From: a virus
DNA: 45,276 nt
IMG/VR virus record: IMGVR_UViG_3300006162_000002
Span: 1-45,276 of that record
Direction: 5' to 3' (one strand)
Shown: positions 13,961 through 23,200 of the stretch, piece by piece
Numbering within the stretch: the stretch's first letter is position 1
Layout: each line of letters begins with the position of its first letter
Notes under the pieces: generated by a model
Told to the model about the DNA's origin: nothing
What the model saw: only the letters and a program-made list of their open reading frames with translations
Databases searched by the model: none
Translations under genes and position numbers: made by a program

Positions 13961-14404
13961 ATGGCTTATTCCGATCTATCGTCAGTGACCGCCCTTTGCG
14001 TCAACGTCAAAGGCGGGATCAGCCCGGACGTCTATACGGTTCATGCCGCCCGCGCCGACCGGTTCATAAACGGCCGCCTCGGAGAGAATTTCTACTTTCC
14101 CGTTGACGAAAACGGAAACACGGTCACTCCACCGGACGAGATCGTATCGATCGCGAACGAGCTCACCGCGGGGTACATCGAACAGTCCAAATATGCCGCG
14201 AGCTCCCCGGAGCCGGGAACTTGGCCGTCTTACGCGAATTCTCTGATCAAGTCGGCGAAAGACGGGCTAGCCGACATCCTCGCCGGACGCATCGAGATCC
14301 CCGGCCTTCAAATGCTCAACCCTGTCCGGGCCGGGAACCACGCTCGCACGTTCCGGCCGATGACGACCCGCGGACGACGGTTCCGCTATGGTGGTGAATA
14401 CTAA
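13961..14404 (+). CDS. Head-tail connector protein (Mu gp36/DUF1320-like)
   Basis: 147 residues, MAYSDLSSVTALCVNVKGGI. Helical pattern with DEIVSIANELTAGYIEQSKYA and a Gly/Arg-rich end (RTFRPMTTRGRRFRYGGEY). Size and placement right after the major capsid match connector proteins that form a ring under the portal (Mu gp36, HK97 gp6 type). TAATG overlap with the next gene. Confidence 0.65.
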   Translation: MAYSDLSSVTALCVNVKGGISPDVYTVHAARADRFINGRLGENFYFPVDENGNTVTPPDEIVSIANELTAGYIEQSKYAASSPEPGTWPSYANSLIKSAKDGLADILAGRIEIPGLQMLNPVRAGNHARTFRPMTTRGRRFRYGGEY

Positions 14405-15210
14405 TGGCTTACGCCCTCCTCGTTTCTGAACTCAACTCACTCCTCGACGGGATCGCGAAAATCGCTTGGGGATATGAGGAGGGGCTCGCCGACCGCAACA
14501 CCGGCGCTACCGCTCTCGTGACCGCCAACCTTTCCGGACTCTCGAGTTTGAACACCGCGTCGACGCTTGGGAGCGCTAGCCTCTACATTCAAAGCGGAGT
14601 CGGGAACCAGCAAGTTTTCACGAGCCTTTTCTCGAATTGGTTCGCTCAACTCCAATACGTGATCAACGGGCTCATCGCTCAAGGCGGCTCGGGATACTCG
14701 AACCTCGAGACTTACCTCACGTGGCTCAACATCGGGGCCGGGGTCGTCGGAGGATCCTACTTCACGGCGCTCCAACACCCGGGAATCCAGTTGATCCAAA
14801 ACTACCTTGGAGCGAACCCTAACCCGCTTAACTACTACTACGTCCAACCCAACCTCGCGTCCTACACGACCGCGGGAGGGTACGTCGCCGGAACTCCCGT
14901 CAACCAGGCAAACTACGCCGGAGGGATCCCGACCATCGTCGTCTCAGCGAGCGGAGTCACTCCTCAGACGGTGACGGTCACGGGAACCGCGGCGGATCCT
15001 GTCTCGGGAACTTTCGTCACCGGGAAGACTTGGACGGCTACCTTTGCGGCGGCCGGGACTTACACTTTGGCTCCGGGAGGAGGAAACCCCGCGACGGCCG
15101 GTTCGCTGATCGCCGCGGTCTCCGGGATCACCGTCGCCGGTGGAACCCTCGCCAACTTCACCATCGGTTCGACCACGCCGGTCGGGAGGACGGTCATCTC
15201 ATGGCAATAG
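14404..15210 (+). CDS. Structural protein with C-terminal beta domain (268 aa)
   Basis: MAYALLVSELNSLLDGIAK starts at the overlap TAATG. The N-terminal 150 residues are helical; the C-terminal 110 are Thr/Val/Gly-rich (VTPQTVTVTGTAADPVSG, TYTLAPGGG), resembling an Ig-like or virion-surface domain. It lies between connector genes and overlaps the next gene by 10 bases. Probably a head or head-tail-interface protein with an exposed domain; no family recognised. Confidence 0.6.
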   Translation: MAYALLVSELNSLLDGIAKIAWGYEEGLADRNTGATALVTANLSGLSSLNTASTLGSASLYIQSGVGNQQVFTSLFSNWFAQLQYVINGLIAQGGSGYSNLETYLTWLNIGAGVVGGSYFTALQHPGIQLIQNYLGANPNPLNYYYVQPNLASYTTAGGYVAGTPVNQANYAGGIPTIVVSASGVTPQTVTVTGTAADPVSGTFVTGKTWTATFAAAGTYTLAPGGGNPATAGSLIAAVSGITVAGGTLANFTIGSTTPVGRTVISWQ

Positions 15211-15737
15211 AGGTACCGGCCGCGAGGATCCACGTCGACACGTCCCAAGTGGAGGCGATGCTCAAGGACGTCGCCTCCAAGGTCGACCTCAAGGGAGGAC
15301 TCGGACGAAAGATCGCGGACATCCTCCGGCTCGACGCGCTTCGCCAATTCCAGGTCGGAGGAGACCCCGCTTGGACTCCGCTTTCACCTTGGACGATCAA
15401 AGAGAAAGCAAGGCTCGGATACCCGCGGCTCAACCGGTTCGGGAAAGTTCCGCTCATGGCCACTCAAAACGGAGCCTTTGGGCCTCAGAACATCTTGATC
15501 CGGACGACCGCCCTTATGTCGTCTTGGACGAACGCGCTCGACCTTCACCACGTCGAGGAGATCACCGATACCTCGGTCTCCATCGGCTCCGACCTCAAAT
15601 ATGCCGGGACGATGCAAAAAGGCTCGGACAAAGGTTGGCATGGATCCAAGATCCCGGCCCGCCCGATCAACCTGACCGACATCGCTCAAACCAAGATCAA
15701 AGACCTCATCGAAACTGAACTCGCAAAAGGAAACTAA
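15201..15737 (+). CDS. Virion morphogenesis / tail completion protein (Mu G-like)
   Basis: 178 residues. The ATG at 15201 is chosen because homology starts there. Family pattern: QFQVGGDPAWTPLSPWTIKE, LMATQNGAFG, LIRTTALMSSW, SVSIGSDLKYAGTMQKGSDK and IPARPINL. This matches the Mu gpG/HK97 gp10 group that completes the head-tail joint. It lies between connector and tail-tube genes, as expected. Confidence 0.8.
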   Translation: MAIEVPAARIHVDTSQVEAMLKDVASKVDLKGGLGRKIADILRLDALRQFQVGGDPAWTPLSPWTIKEKARLGYPRLNRFGKVPLMATQNGAFGPQNILIRTTALMSSWTNALDLHHVEEITDTSVSIGSDLKYAGTMQKGSDKGWHGSKIPARPINLTDIAQTKIKDLIETELAKGN

Positions 15738-15740
15738 CCC

Positions 15741-16568
15741 ATGTCAATCATTCAAGGCCGTTTAGGCAAAATCTCGATCGGAGGAACCGCTTACCCGTGT
15801 TACTCCTGGTCGATGTCCGCTCCCCGAAACCTCCAACCCGGAGCACCGGTCGGTAACACTTTTGCGACGAACATCGCCGAAGGACTCCAATCGACTCGGG
15901 TCGACGTCCAATTCATGTTCCGGACGAAGTCGACCGAGCTCCTTTCGCTTGCTTTTTGGAACCTTTGGATGTCGAGGACGTTCGGATCCGGGTTTGACGA
16001 CACGGCCGCGAACACGATCATCGGGACGTCTGGTCAGTCGACTTACACCCTCGCGAACTGTAAGGCGGAGTCGTTCTCGGTCTCGATCCGAAAGGGTCAA
16101 GAGATCGGAGTGAGAGGCACATTCCTTGCTCCGGCGCTCCCGACAAAGGCGGCCGCGAACACCGCGACGTCCTACCTCAACACGGTCGACTCGAGCGGAA
16201 AGATGATGTTTGACCAAGCGACGATCTCCGGGTTCACCGGCTCGGTCTACGGGTTAGACTTCGCTTATTCGAACAACCACCTCCCTAACGCTCCCCTCGA
16301 CGGGACAAAGTTCGTCGGCTATTGGGAGGCCGGTCAAATGGTCGCGAGCGCGTCGGCTACCGTCGCGGAGATCCCTTACGGTACCGACCCATGCGCCGAC
16401 GGGACGAACGTGACCGTCGCTATCGCCGGGGCGCGGACTTTCTCGCTGACCAGCATGAACGCGAACAACGAGAGAGACCTCACCGTCACTCCCGGACAGA
16501 CGTTCCAACCGCTCAACTTCATCGTCCTGGGTAACAACACCCCGACCGCTCCTTTGGTGATCACCTAA
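15741..16568 (+). CDS. Major tail tube protein
   Basis: 275 residues, MSIIQGRLGKISIGGTAYPC, immediately after the morphogenesis gene. The sequence is beta-rich throughout (STRVDVQFMFRTKSTELLSL, AESFSVSIRKGQEIGVRGTF), the composition of siphovirus tail tube subunits, and its position upstream of the tape measure agrees. The C-terminal third (VTVAIAGARTFSLTSMN) could be a surface-exposed Ig-like decoration. Confidence 0.65.
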   Translation: MSIIQGRLGKISIGGTAYPCYSWSMSAPRNLQPGAPVGNTFATNIAEGLQSTRVDVQFMFRTKSTELLSLAFWNLWMSRTFGSGFDDTAANTIIGTSGQSTYTLANCKAESFSVSIRKGQEIGVRGTFLAPALPTKAAANTATSYLNTVDSSGKMMFDQATISGFTGSVYGLDFAYSNNHLPNAPLDGTKFVGYWEAGQMVASASATVAEIPYGTDPCADGTNVTVAIAGARTFSLTSMNANNERDLTVTPGQTFQPLNFIVLGNNTPTAPLVIT

Positions 16569-16969
16569 TGCCAACCAACCACTCTTTCGCGACCGTCGTC
16601 GTCGGCTCGACCCCGCCGATCGACGCCCTTTGCATGTACGCCGCGGCGGCCTCTGCTATGTGGGTCGAGCTCATCGACAAGAACGGGATTACCCAATGGG
16701 AGGGATCAGTCACCGGCCCGAACGCGGCGGCCGTCCCTTTCGCGACGTTGATCGCCAACACTATCGGCGGACTCGCGGCGGGCCCGGCGGCCGTTTTGAC
16801 CGCCGCATGGGCTAACTCATGCGGGATGAGGATCTCGGTCACGACCGGCCCGATTTACGTTAACGCGAGCGCTCCCGCGGGAGTGGCCAACGTCAACGCA
16901 TCTCCGTCCGCTAGCTCGCCGACCAAGCTCCTCCAAGGAGACGTCTATGCCTTCGGGGTGGCAGGCTAA
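16568..16969 (+). CDS. Unknown virion protein (133 aa)
   Basis: MPTNHSFATVVVGSTPPIDA starts in a TAATG overlap. Ala/Val/Thr/Gly-rich, beta-type sequence with the C-terminal NASAPAGVANVNASPSASS. No membrane segment. Probably a tail accessory or appendage subunit, given its place between tail tube and fibre-like genes. Confidence 0.6.
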   Translation: MPTNHSFATVVVGSTPPIDALCMYAAAASAMWVELIDKNGITQWEGSVTGPNAAAVPFATLIANTIGGLAAGPAAVLTAAWANSCGMRISVTTGPIYVNASAPAGVANVNASPSASSPTKLLQGDVYAFGVAG

Positions 16970-18075
16970 TGGCCCTCGACAACGAGAGAAACGTCCAAGA
17001 CGTCAATATCGTCTCTGGAACGATCTCAGTCGGAAACGTCGGGATCAACGCCGGATCCAACAGCATCGGATCCGTCAACCTCGGTACGACCGACTCGACC
17101 AACCTCGCGACCGTTTCGGGAGCCCAAGGGACGGACGGGACAGGGATCACCCAACCCACCGGAGGAGCCGGGATCCGCGGATGGCTTTCAGGGATCTATA
17201 ACGCCCTGATCGGCGCTCTCACGATCAAGGACGCTTACCTCGCTCCTAACACAACTAACTGGACTTCGGCGACGACCGTCGGGACGACCATCGCGGTCTC
17301 AAGCCTCCAAGCTTACGACGGGGTAGGGATCACGATCTCGATCCCGGCGACGATCACGGCCGGGCAAGGAGTGTTCGAAGTCTACGACGGGATCAACTGG
17401 GTCTCCGTCAAGGGAGGCCGCCTCGAGGCTTACACCGGCGACGTCCTGATCAACTTCGCGACCTATGCCGGAATCGTGAAGTCTTGGACTTTCTCGACCG
17501 CTCCCTACGCTCAATTCCGGATCCGGTTGACCGTCGCGATCGTCGGGACGGGGAACGTGGCCATTCAGACGATGGCGAGCTCGGCTCCGATCGATCCCGC
17601 CATCACGGTCGGAATCGACACCTCGACTCTCGGCCAACAAGTCTCGGCCTCGAGCCTTTCGACCGTCATCGCGTCCGACCAGTCGACTATCCCGGTCAAG
17701 GTCATCGGGGTAGCGACCGGCGGAGCGACCAAGTTCCGGATCGTTTCGGCCGCGACCACGAACGCGACGTCGACAAAGGCTACCGCGGGAGTGCTCAAGA
17801 TGCTCTCTCTCGGGAACGTCAACGCGGCCGCGCGGTTCCTCAAGGTCTACGACAAGGCCTCCGCTCCGACCGTAGGAACCGACGTCCCGGTTTGGACGAT
17901 CATGATCCCGGCCAACCCGACCGCGGCCCTTGGAGCGGGCCGTGAGATCCCGTTCCCTCCGGAAGGGATCGCCTTCTCGAACGGGATCGCCTTTGCGATC
18001 ACCGCAAACTACGCCGACTCGGATACAACGGCCGTCGCCGCCGGTGACGTCACTTTAGCAGGAGCCTATCTGTAA
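16969..18075 (+). CDS. Fibre-like virion protein (368 aa)
   Basis: TAATG start. The N-terminus carries short repeating beta motifs (VNIVSGTISVGNVGIN, SIGSVNLG) and mid-protein STLGQQVSASSLSTVIASDQ, both common in phage fibre and appendage proteins that expose V-x-V repeats. The C-terminal domain (about 255-368, KFRIVSAATTNATSTKATAG onward) is a compact beta domain. Probably part of a side fibre or head/tail appendage; Thr-rich and a plausible glycosylation substrate. Confidence 0.6.
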   Translation: MALDNERNVQDVNIVSGTISVGNVGINAGSNSIGSVNLGTTDSTNLATVSGAQGTDGTGITQPTGGAGIRGWLSGIYNALIGALTIKDAYLAPNTTNWTSATTVGTTIAVSSLQAYDGVGITISIPATITAGQGVFEVYDGINWVSVKGGRLEAYTGDVLINFATYAGIVKSWTFSTAPYAQFRIRLTVAIVGTGNVAIQTMASSAPIDPAITVGIDTSTLGQQVSASSLSTVIASDQSTIPVKVIGVATGGATKFRIVSAATTNATSTKATAGVLKMLSLGNVNAAARFLKVYDKASAPTVGTDVPVWTIMIPANPTAALGAGREIPFPPEGIAFSNGIAFAITANYADSDTTAVAAGDVTLAGAYL

Positions 18076-18269
18076 TGGTCTACTCAATCCTTTGGAACAA
18101 CGGGACGACGATGATGGTGAAGATCACTTTTGACGACGGGGTCGTCGCGAACCAAGAGATCCTCACGCCTACGGACGGTACCGACCTGGACACGTTCGCC
18201 AAAAACTACGCGACCAAGTACGACGCCGACCGAACCCTCGCCCTCGCTACTGACGGTGTAGTCAGCTAA
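18075..18269 (+). CDS. Unknown small protein (64 aa)
   Basis: TAATG overlap with the previous gene. MVYSILWNNGTTMMVKITFD with several Asp residues (DGTDLDTFAKNYATKYDADR). It lies between two fibre-like genes in the same frame-coupled run and could be a chaperone or small appendage component. No family recognised. Confidence 0.6.
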   Translation: MVYSILWNNGTTMMVKITFDDGVVANQEILTPTDGTDLDTFAKNYATKYDADRTLALATDGVVS

Positions 18270-18271
18270 CT

Positions 18272-19009
18272 ATGCCGACCGTCGTCACCCTGACGTCGGG
18301 AACCTCCTGGACTCCTCCGGCCGGATGCACTTCGCTTCAAGTGGAGTGCATCGGCGCAGGTCAGGGAGGCGGAGCCTATTCGGGAGGTAGTCCCGTCGTC
18401 GGTGGGGCGGGAGGCAAGTACGCCAAAAAGAACGCGCTCGCGTGTACTCCTGGTGTCGCGATCACTTACCAGATCGGAGCAGGGAGTGCGTCCTCAGCTA
18501 GCGCCGGAGGAGACACTTGGTTTGGAGCGGCCGCTACCGTCTGTGCTCCCGGAGGCGCTTCGGCGACGACCGCGGTCGGTGACGTCACTTATGCGGGAGG
18601 CTCAGGAGGAGCGGCGGGAGCAACAAACTCGGGAGGCTCAGGAGGAGGAGCCGCGGGCCCGAACGGAGCCGGAGCGAACGGACTCGCGGGAGCCTCGGGA
18701 GGTGTCGTCGGCGGGCAAGGCGACAACACCCATGGAGGCGCGGGAGGCGCGGCCGGAAACAACGTGAACGCGGGAGCCGGAGCGGCCGGGACGGAGTACG
18801 GGACGGTGGGATCCGGAGGAGGAGGCGGCGGAGCCTACACGGGCTCTCCTCCTTATGCAGGAGGAGCGGGAGGCGCTTACGGTGGAGGCGGCGGCGGATG
18901 CGCCGGGACGGCCTCTCCGGGAACAGGAGGAGGCGGCCTGATCGTGCTCACCTACACGGTCTCCGCTACTGTAAAGACCGGGGGATTGACCACCGTCGGG
19001 GTAGGTTAG
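18272..19009 (+). CDS. Glycine-rich tail fibre/adhesin-like protein (245 aa)
   Basis: After MPTVVTLTSGTSWTPPAGC the protein becomes a long run of GG-x motifs (GGSGGAAGATNSGGSGGG) from about residue 30 to 230. This is the pattern of the Gly_rich_2 domain, found in phage tail tips and bacterial surface proteins. Such polyglycine-type sandwiches can form receptor-binding tips. It directly precedes the tape measure gene. Confidence 0.65.
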   Translation: MPTVVTLTSGTSWTPPAGCTSLQVECIGAGQGGGAYSGGSPVVGGAGGKYAKKNALACTPGVAITYQIGAGSASSASAGGDTWFGAAATVCAPGGASATTAVGDVTYAGGSGGAAGATNSGGSGGGAAGPNGAGANGLAGASGGVVGGQGDNTHGGAGGAAGNNVNAGAGAAGTEYGTVGSGGGGGGAYTGSPPYAGGAGGAYGGGGGGCAGTASPGTGGGGLIVLTYTVSATVKTGGLTTVGVG

Positions 19010-19013
19010 CTCA

Positions 19014-22000
19014 ATGAGCGCTACCGCTAAGCTGACTTTCGAGCTCGAGAACGCGGCTCAAATCATGGAGGTCATCCGTGCCCTCAAGGAGGTCGCGGGC
19101 AATCAAGGCGGAACTCCCTCGATGTCGATGGGGCCGGGAATCTCTTCATCGAGCTCTCAAGGGACCGCGGGAGGCCCGGCTCCGGTCGTCCCGCCTCCTC
19201 CGACGTCGTCGTTCCACCAGAACGCGGGAGCCTCTCCCATGGCTCTCCCGCAAAATACGGCTCCTTACGCCTATGCGATGCAGAACGTGAGTCAGGGAGC
19301 CGTATGGACGCCTTCGGGGACGGTTCCCGTCGCTTTCGACCCGACCGTCGGACGATACTTCAACCCTCAAGACGGATCCTATTTTCTCGGCCCGGCCAAC
19401 GGTGGGGGAGCTCCTCCGAAACCGGCCGAGCCGAGCACGTGGGGAGCGATAGGGTCAGTCGCCGGAGTTTGGGGAGTTCATCAAATGGTCAGCCAGGCCG
19501 GGGCCGGGATGAACGCTTATTCGAGCTCCGTCGTCGGAGGGGAGCCGTTCTATCCTCAAAGGCTCATCCCAGGCGGTTTGACGGCCGGAGGAGGGGTCAT
19601 CGGCGCGGTCTTGGGAGGATTGATCGGATCCGTCGTCCCGGGAGCAGGGACGGCCGTAGGAGCGGGAATAGGTTTGGGCTTGGGATCCGCGATAGGTGGA
19701 GCGGCCGGGTCGGCCGTCTCGCCTTTCATCGAGCACGACATCTCGACGGCCAGGCTCAATATTATCGCTCAATCGAGGGGACTAGCTCCAACCTCGGATC
19801 CATCGTTCAATTTCGATTGGAGGAGATCTCTCGACGCCGCGATGATCGGGACGATGATAATGCCCGGGATCGGTTCGACCGCGGGCATCGCTGATGCGAT
19901 CGGTCAGTTCATGACCCGGAAGGTCACTCCGAACGACATCCTCGAGGAGAGGATGAGCCAAGACTTGTCGGGGATGATGCTCAGCGATTCGACCAATAGC
20001 TCGATCGCGAAGATCTTCCCGAACAGCCCTGAAAACCGGAAAGCCTTCACCGATGCCCTCAAACGGGCCGCCTACTCTCCGGGAGCGATCAAGGCTTATG
20101 GAGATCCCGCTAACGTCAACGGACACGCGGAGGAGATCCTCGAGAACTTCTCTTATGGGAACGAGGATGCGGCCGCCTCCGCCCTCGCGTCCCTCGGTAC
20201 CAAGTCGGCAAGGGACGCGGCGGCCGTGCTCCGCGCGAAGGGGTTCGCCCGCGTCAACGTCGAAGACGAGGTCGAGGCCGCGAGCTCCGCGGTCGGGGTA
20301 GCGAGTTACGGGTTCGAACGGGCCGGGAGGTACCAAGGATCCGCGGCGATGAGAGGCCAAGCGGGATCCATGCTTTCAGCCGTGTCGGCCGCGAGCTCCG
20401 CGATCAGAAGGGAGGCCGCCCTCCAAACGGATCCCGGGAAACGCGCGGCCATGCTCAACCAGGCCGCCCTTATGGACGCTCAGGCTAGCGACCAGGCCGT
20501 CGACGCTCCATGGAACCTCGCCGTTCAAGAGGCCGGAGCGTCGGGAGCTCTCGCGATCGGGAGGTCTAGCCGTGCTTTCGATGCGGCCCTTTACTCTGGT
20601 GCCTCCGCGAGTGCCCTTCCGTGGGGCCAGAAGACGGCCGCGATGATGTCCGAGGCTTCTGACCTGCGACGGCTCATGGCGGAGCGAGAAAGCCAAGGGA
20701 GGCTATCCCCGCTCGAGAAGGCTCAAATGACGGAGCAGATCGAGGGGCTCGAGTTCCAAGCGACGACCGGGGTCTCCAAGTCGCGTGAGGACATGGTCAA
20801 CCAAGAGAAGGTTTCGACCGCCGGACTCGAGATCGCCAAAAGAAGGTCGGCCGAGATGCCCGGGATCATCCAAGGTTCGGCTGTCACTCAAACCAGGGAG
20901 CTCGACCTCCAAGCCGAGGCGATGGCCAAGCAGAAAGCCGTCCTCGAGGACATCCTCAAGACGTCTCAATACCTCACTCACGAGCAACGCACTCAGCTTC
21001 AAACCCAGGTCGAGAACCTTAAAGTCAGCGAGAAACAGGCTGAACTAGCGGCCGGGAACGCGCGGGCCGCGGCGACTTATATGACGACGGAGACCCATGG
21101 AATCATATCCTCGGTAGGATCCTCGGTCGCGCTCATCTCCGGAGCGGGAGGCGCGGCCGGAGCGGCGGCCCAACTCAGCCTCTACGGGGTCAGCCAAACG
21201 AACGTCGCCGCCAAGCAAGCGGAGATCCAAGACTTTCTCGCGAGGGGCTATAGTCCGGACTCGAAAGAGGTTCAAGGCCTTCAACGTGAGCTCTCCTCGA
21301 TGCAGGTCGGACTAGCTCAACAGCAACGGGGACTCGCCGTCGCTCCAATGTCCGGAACGGATTCGGCGAGAAGGTCGAACCTTTCGGCCCTCATGTCGTT
21401 CTACCAAGCCGGTTACGGATCCTTCGGAGACATCCGCGGGACTCTGCTCGGACAGGTCAACATGGCGGAGAAACGGGTCAAGGAGCTCAGCGCCAACCGC
21501 GACAAACTCAGGGGTCAAGGCCTTTGGACGGAAGGGATGGAGGCCGACTTTACCGAGGCGAGAAACGCGGCCGCGGTCGAAGGGCTCCAAGCGGCCGAGG
21601 CTTATTCGAACGGTTGGGATCAAAGGTTGATCTCGGAAGTCCTCAACGTCCCTCAAAGCGGCCGCCTCTTTATGAGTCAGTTCACTCACCGGGAGTTTGC
21701 GGCGACGGGGCTCTTTCACCGCGCTTTCGGTGGAACGGAGGAGCAGACTCGAGGAGCTCGGTCTATGTACCCTCAGTTCGCGAGGATGCTCGGTTCGGGA
21801 GACCCTCGAAACTTCCGGGACGACGCCCTCGCCGGAGTGGAGCCTCGAGGAGGATCCCGGTTCTCAGGGTTTGGCGACATCGTCAACCCGAGCGGGTCGA
21901 CCTCAAGGTCTGAGGTCACGATCCGGGTCGTCGTCTCTGATTCGGACGGCCGCCAACTCAAGAGCAACGCGGTCATCGTCGCTCAAGGAAAGACCTCTCT

Positions 22001-22046
22001 CGACTTCGCAACGAACGGAGCCGCATCGAGGCGCTCGACCCCTTAA
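19014..22046 (+). CDS. Tape measure protein
   Basis: 1010 residues, the longest plus-strand gene. Order: short helix, Pro/Ser/Gly-rich low-complexity stretch (about 30-150), Gly/Ala hydrophobic segments (GAVLGGLIGSVVPGAGTAVG near 200-235), then long amphipathic helices with Gln/Glu/Lys coiled coil (about 520-680). Another hydrophobic stretch follows near 700 (VALISGAGGAAGAAAQ). At about 3 bases per residue-rise the tail would be on the order of 150 nm if all of it spans the tail. No peptidase motif is evident. Confidence 0.8.
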   Translation: MSATAKLTFELENAAQIMEVIRALKEVAGNQGGTPSMSMGPGISSSSSQGTAGGPAPVVPPPPTSSFHQNAGASPMALPQNTAPYAYAMQNVSQGAVWTPSGTVPVAFDPTVGRYFNPQDGSYFLGPANGGGAPPKPAEPSTWGAIGSVAGVWGVHQMVSQAGAGMNAYSSSVVGGEPFYPQRLIPGGLTAGGGVIGAVLGGLIGSVVPGAGTAVGAGIGLGLGSAIGGAAGSAVSPFIEHDISTARLNIIAQSRGLAPTSDPSFNFDWRRSLDAAMIGTMIMPGIGSTAGIADAIGQFMTRKVTPNDILEERMSQDLSGMMLSDSTNSSIAKIFPNSPENRKAFTDALKRAAYSPGAIKAYGDPANVNGHAEEILENFSYGNEDAAASALASLGTKSARDAAAVLRAKGFARVNVEDEVEAASSAVGVASYGFERAGRYQGSAAMRGQAGSMLSAVSAASSAIRREAALQTDPGKRAAMLNQAALMDAQASDQAVDAPWNLAVQEAGASGALAIGRSSRAFDAALYSGASASALPWGQKTAAMMSEASDLRRLMAERESQGRLSPLEKAQMTEQIEGLEFQATTGVSKSREDMVNQEKVSTAGLEIAKRRSAEMPGIIQGSAVTQTRELDLQAEAMAKQKAVLEDILKTSQYLTHEQRTQLQTQVENLKVSEKQAELAAGNARAAATYMTTETHGIISSVGSSVALISGAGGAAGAAAQLSLYGVSQTNVAAKQAEIQDFLARGYSPDSKEVQGLQRELSSMQVGLAQQQRGLAVAPMSGTDSARRSNLSALMSFYQAGYGSFGDIRGTLLGQVNMAEKRVKELSANRDKLRGQGLWTEGMEADFTEARNAAAVEGLQAAEAYSNGWDQRLISEVLNVPQSGRLFMSQFTHREFAATGLFHRAFGGTEEQTRGARSMYPQFARMLGSGDPRNFRDDALAGVEPRGGSRFSGFGDIVNPSGSTSRSEVTIRVVVSDSDGRQLKSNAVIVAQGKTSLDFATNGAASRRSTP

Positions 22047-22053
22047 CAAAAAG

Positions 22054-22085
22054 AACCCCGTAAGCTCGCTCGGGCTCACGGGGTT
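22054..22085 (-). terminator. Hairpin after the tape measure gene
   Basis: An 8-bp stem AACCCCGT/ACGGGGTT. Followed by CTTTTTGTT only when read on the minus strand, so it is a good terminator in that direction and weak in the plus direction. No minus-strand gene ends here; see the tRNA-like element at 22095-22170. Confidence 0.55.
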
Positions 22086-22202
22086 AAGTATGGTTGGGGG
22101 TTGAGGATCGAACCGCGCTTGTCGTATCTCAAGCGACGGACGGATGATACCACCGACCTGAGTAAAATGTCGACGCCTTCAAACGAAGGCAGGTTAACCC
22201 CA

Positions 22203-22637
22203 ATGACTCCGTTCATGAACTGGACTGACCCTCTCGGGTCAGAACTCTCGACCGTGATCTACACCGTAGGAGGGCACGTCCTTCTCCGCCGGATCCCCGT
22301 CGATGAAAAGTCAACCGTAGAATCTGAGGCGACCGCGTTCCGAAACGAACAGCCGGACGCCGACCATATTCAACTCCCCGCCGTCGTCGCTTGGCTCGAG
22401 GGACTCAAATGCGTCCCCTCTCCGGACGTCACCGCGAAAGTCGTCGCTTTCGATTGGCCTAAGCCTGAGCCTGAGCCGGTCGCCGAACCCACTCCGAGGC
22501 CTCATACTGGGAACCTCGCCGAACTGACCGACCCGGAGCTCTTTACCCTCGCGACCGAGCTCGGAGTCTCGACCACCGGACTCACTCACGACCAAGTCGT
22601 GTCGGAGCTCCAAAAGACCATCAACGGAGGATCATGA
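22203..22637 (+). CDS. Unknown tail-region protein (144 aa)
   Basis: The ATG at 22203 is chosen over upstream in-frame codons because AAGG precedes it and the upstream part is hairpin and tRNA-like sequence. MTPFMNWTDPLGSELSTVIY; a Pro-rich hinge (KPEPEPVAEPTPRPH) links an N-terminal beta/alpha domain to a small helical C-terminus (LTDPELFTLATELGVSTTGL), the latter like a HeH/SAP-type two-helix motif. Function unknown. Confidence 0.65.
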   Translation: MTPFMNWTDPLGSELSTVIYTVGGHVLLRRIPVDEKSTVESEATAFRNEQPDADHIQLPAVVAWLEGLKCVPSPDVTAKVVAFDWPKPEPEPVAEPTPRPHTGNLAELTDPELFTLATELGVSTTGLTHDQVVSELQKTINGGS

Positions 22638-23200
22638 AACCCTATCTCGGCCTAATCGTCTTAGTCTGCTTGACCATCGAGGAGGCTCAATCGATCGGCG
22701 GAAACGCTAAGGCGGGAGACCTCGCTCCGGCGATCGTCACGGCCGTCTTTAGTGACACGACGGTCAACCTCAAGGTCATCGGCGACGGGTACGGTAATCC
22801 CGTTTGGATGACTTCGGTCGCTCAAGGAACCGGCCCGCGTTCTTGGCAATACCCTCAGTCTGTGGCTCCGGCCGCCGATGCGGGCACTTCTCCGGACTCA
22901 GCCGAAGAGAAGACTTATGGAGCAGGTTTGACCCTCTCCTCAGTCCTCGGAGGCGGCCCGTTGGTCGGGCTCTTGCTCCCCGTGATCAAGAGCATCGCGG
23001 AGTCCCAAGAGGGAGCGATCGACACGGCTATCGTCCGTGCGATGACGATCCCTCCGGCTGACATCCAAAACGTCCTCGCGACGGCCAAAATCACTGACGC
23101 GGCGACGATCTCGAGCATCGAGACTACGGTAGCTACCATCGAGACGGCGATCCAAACGCTCGCCAAGACCCTCATCAACGCGGCGATCACAAACCTCTGA
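22634..23200 (+). CDS. Unknown exported or membrane-associated virion protein (188 aa)
   Basis: ATGA overlap with the previous gene and a GGAGG 3 bases upstream. MKPYLGLIVLVCLTIEEAQS looks like a signal peptide or N-terminal membrane helix. Then an Ala/Thr/Val-rich body and a C-terminal run of helices (ITDAATISSIETTVATIETA) likely to coil. It lies immediately upstream of the radical SAM gene (1-base overlap) and is a candidate partner or substrate by position only. Confidence 0.6.
   Translation: MKPYLGLIVLVCLTIEEAQSIGGNAKAGDLAPAIVTAVFSDTTVNLKVIGDGYGNPVWMTSVAQGTGPRSWQYPQSVAPAADAGTSPDSAEEKTYGAGLTLSSVLGGGPLVGLLLPVIKSIAESQEGAIDTAIVRAMTIPPADIQNVLATAKITDAATISSIETTVATIETAIQTLAKTLINAAITNL

Noticed and set aside
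22095-22170. Intact tRNA gene on the minus strand
   Set aside because: T-loop and anticodon-like loop are present, but T-stem and acceptor arms do not base-pair in any alignment tried, so it is kept only as a tRNA-like remnant.
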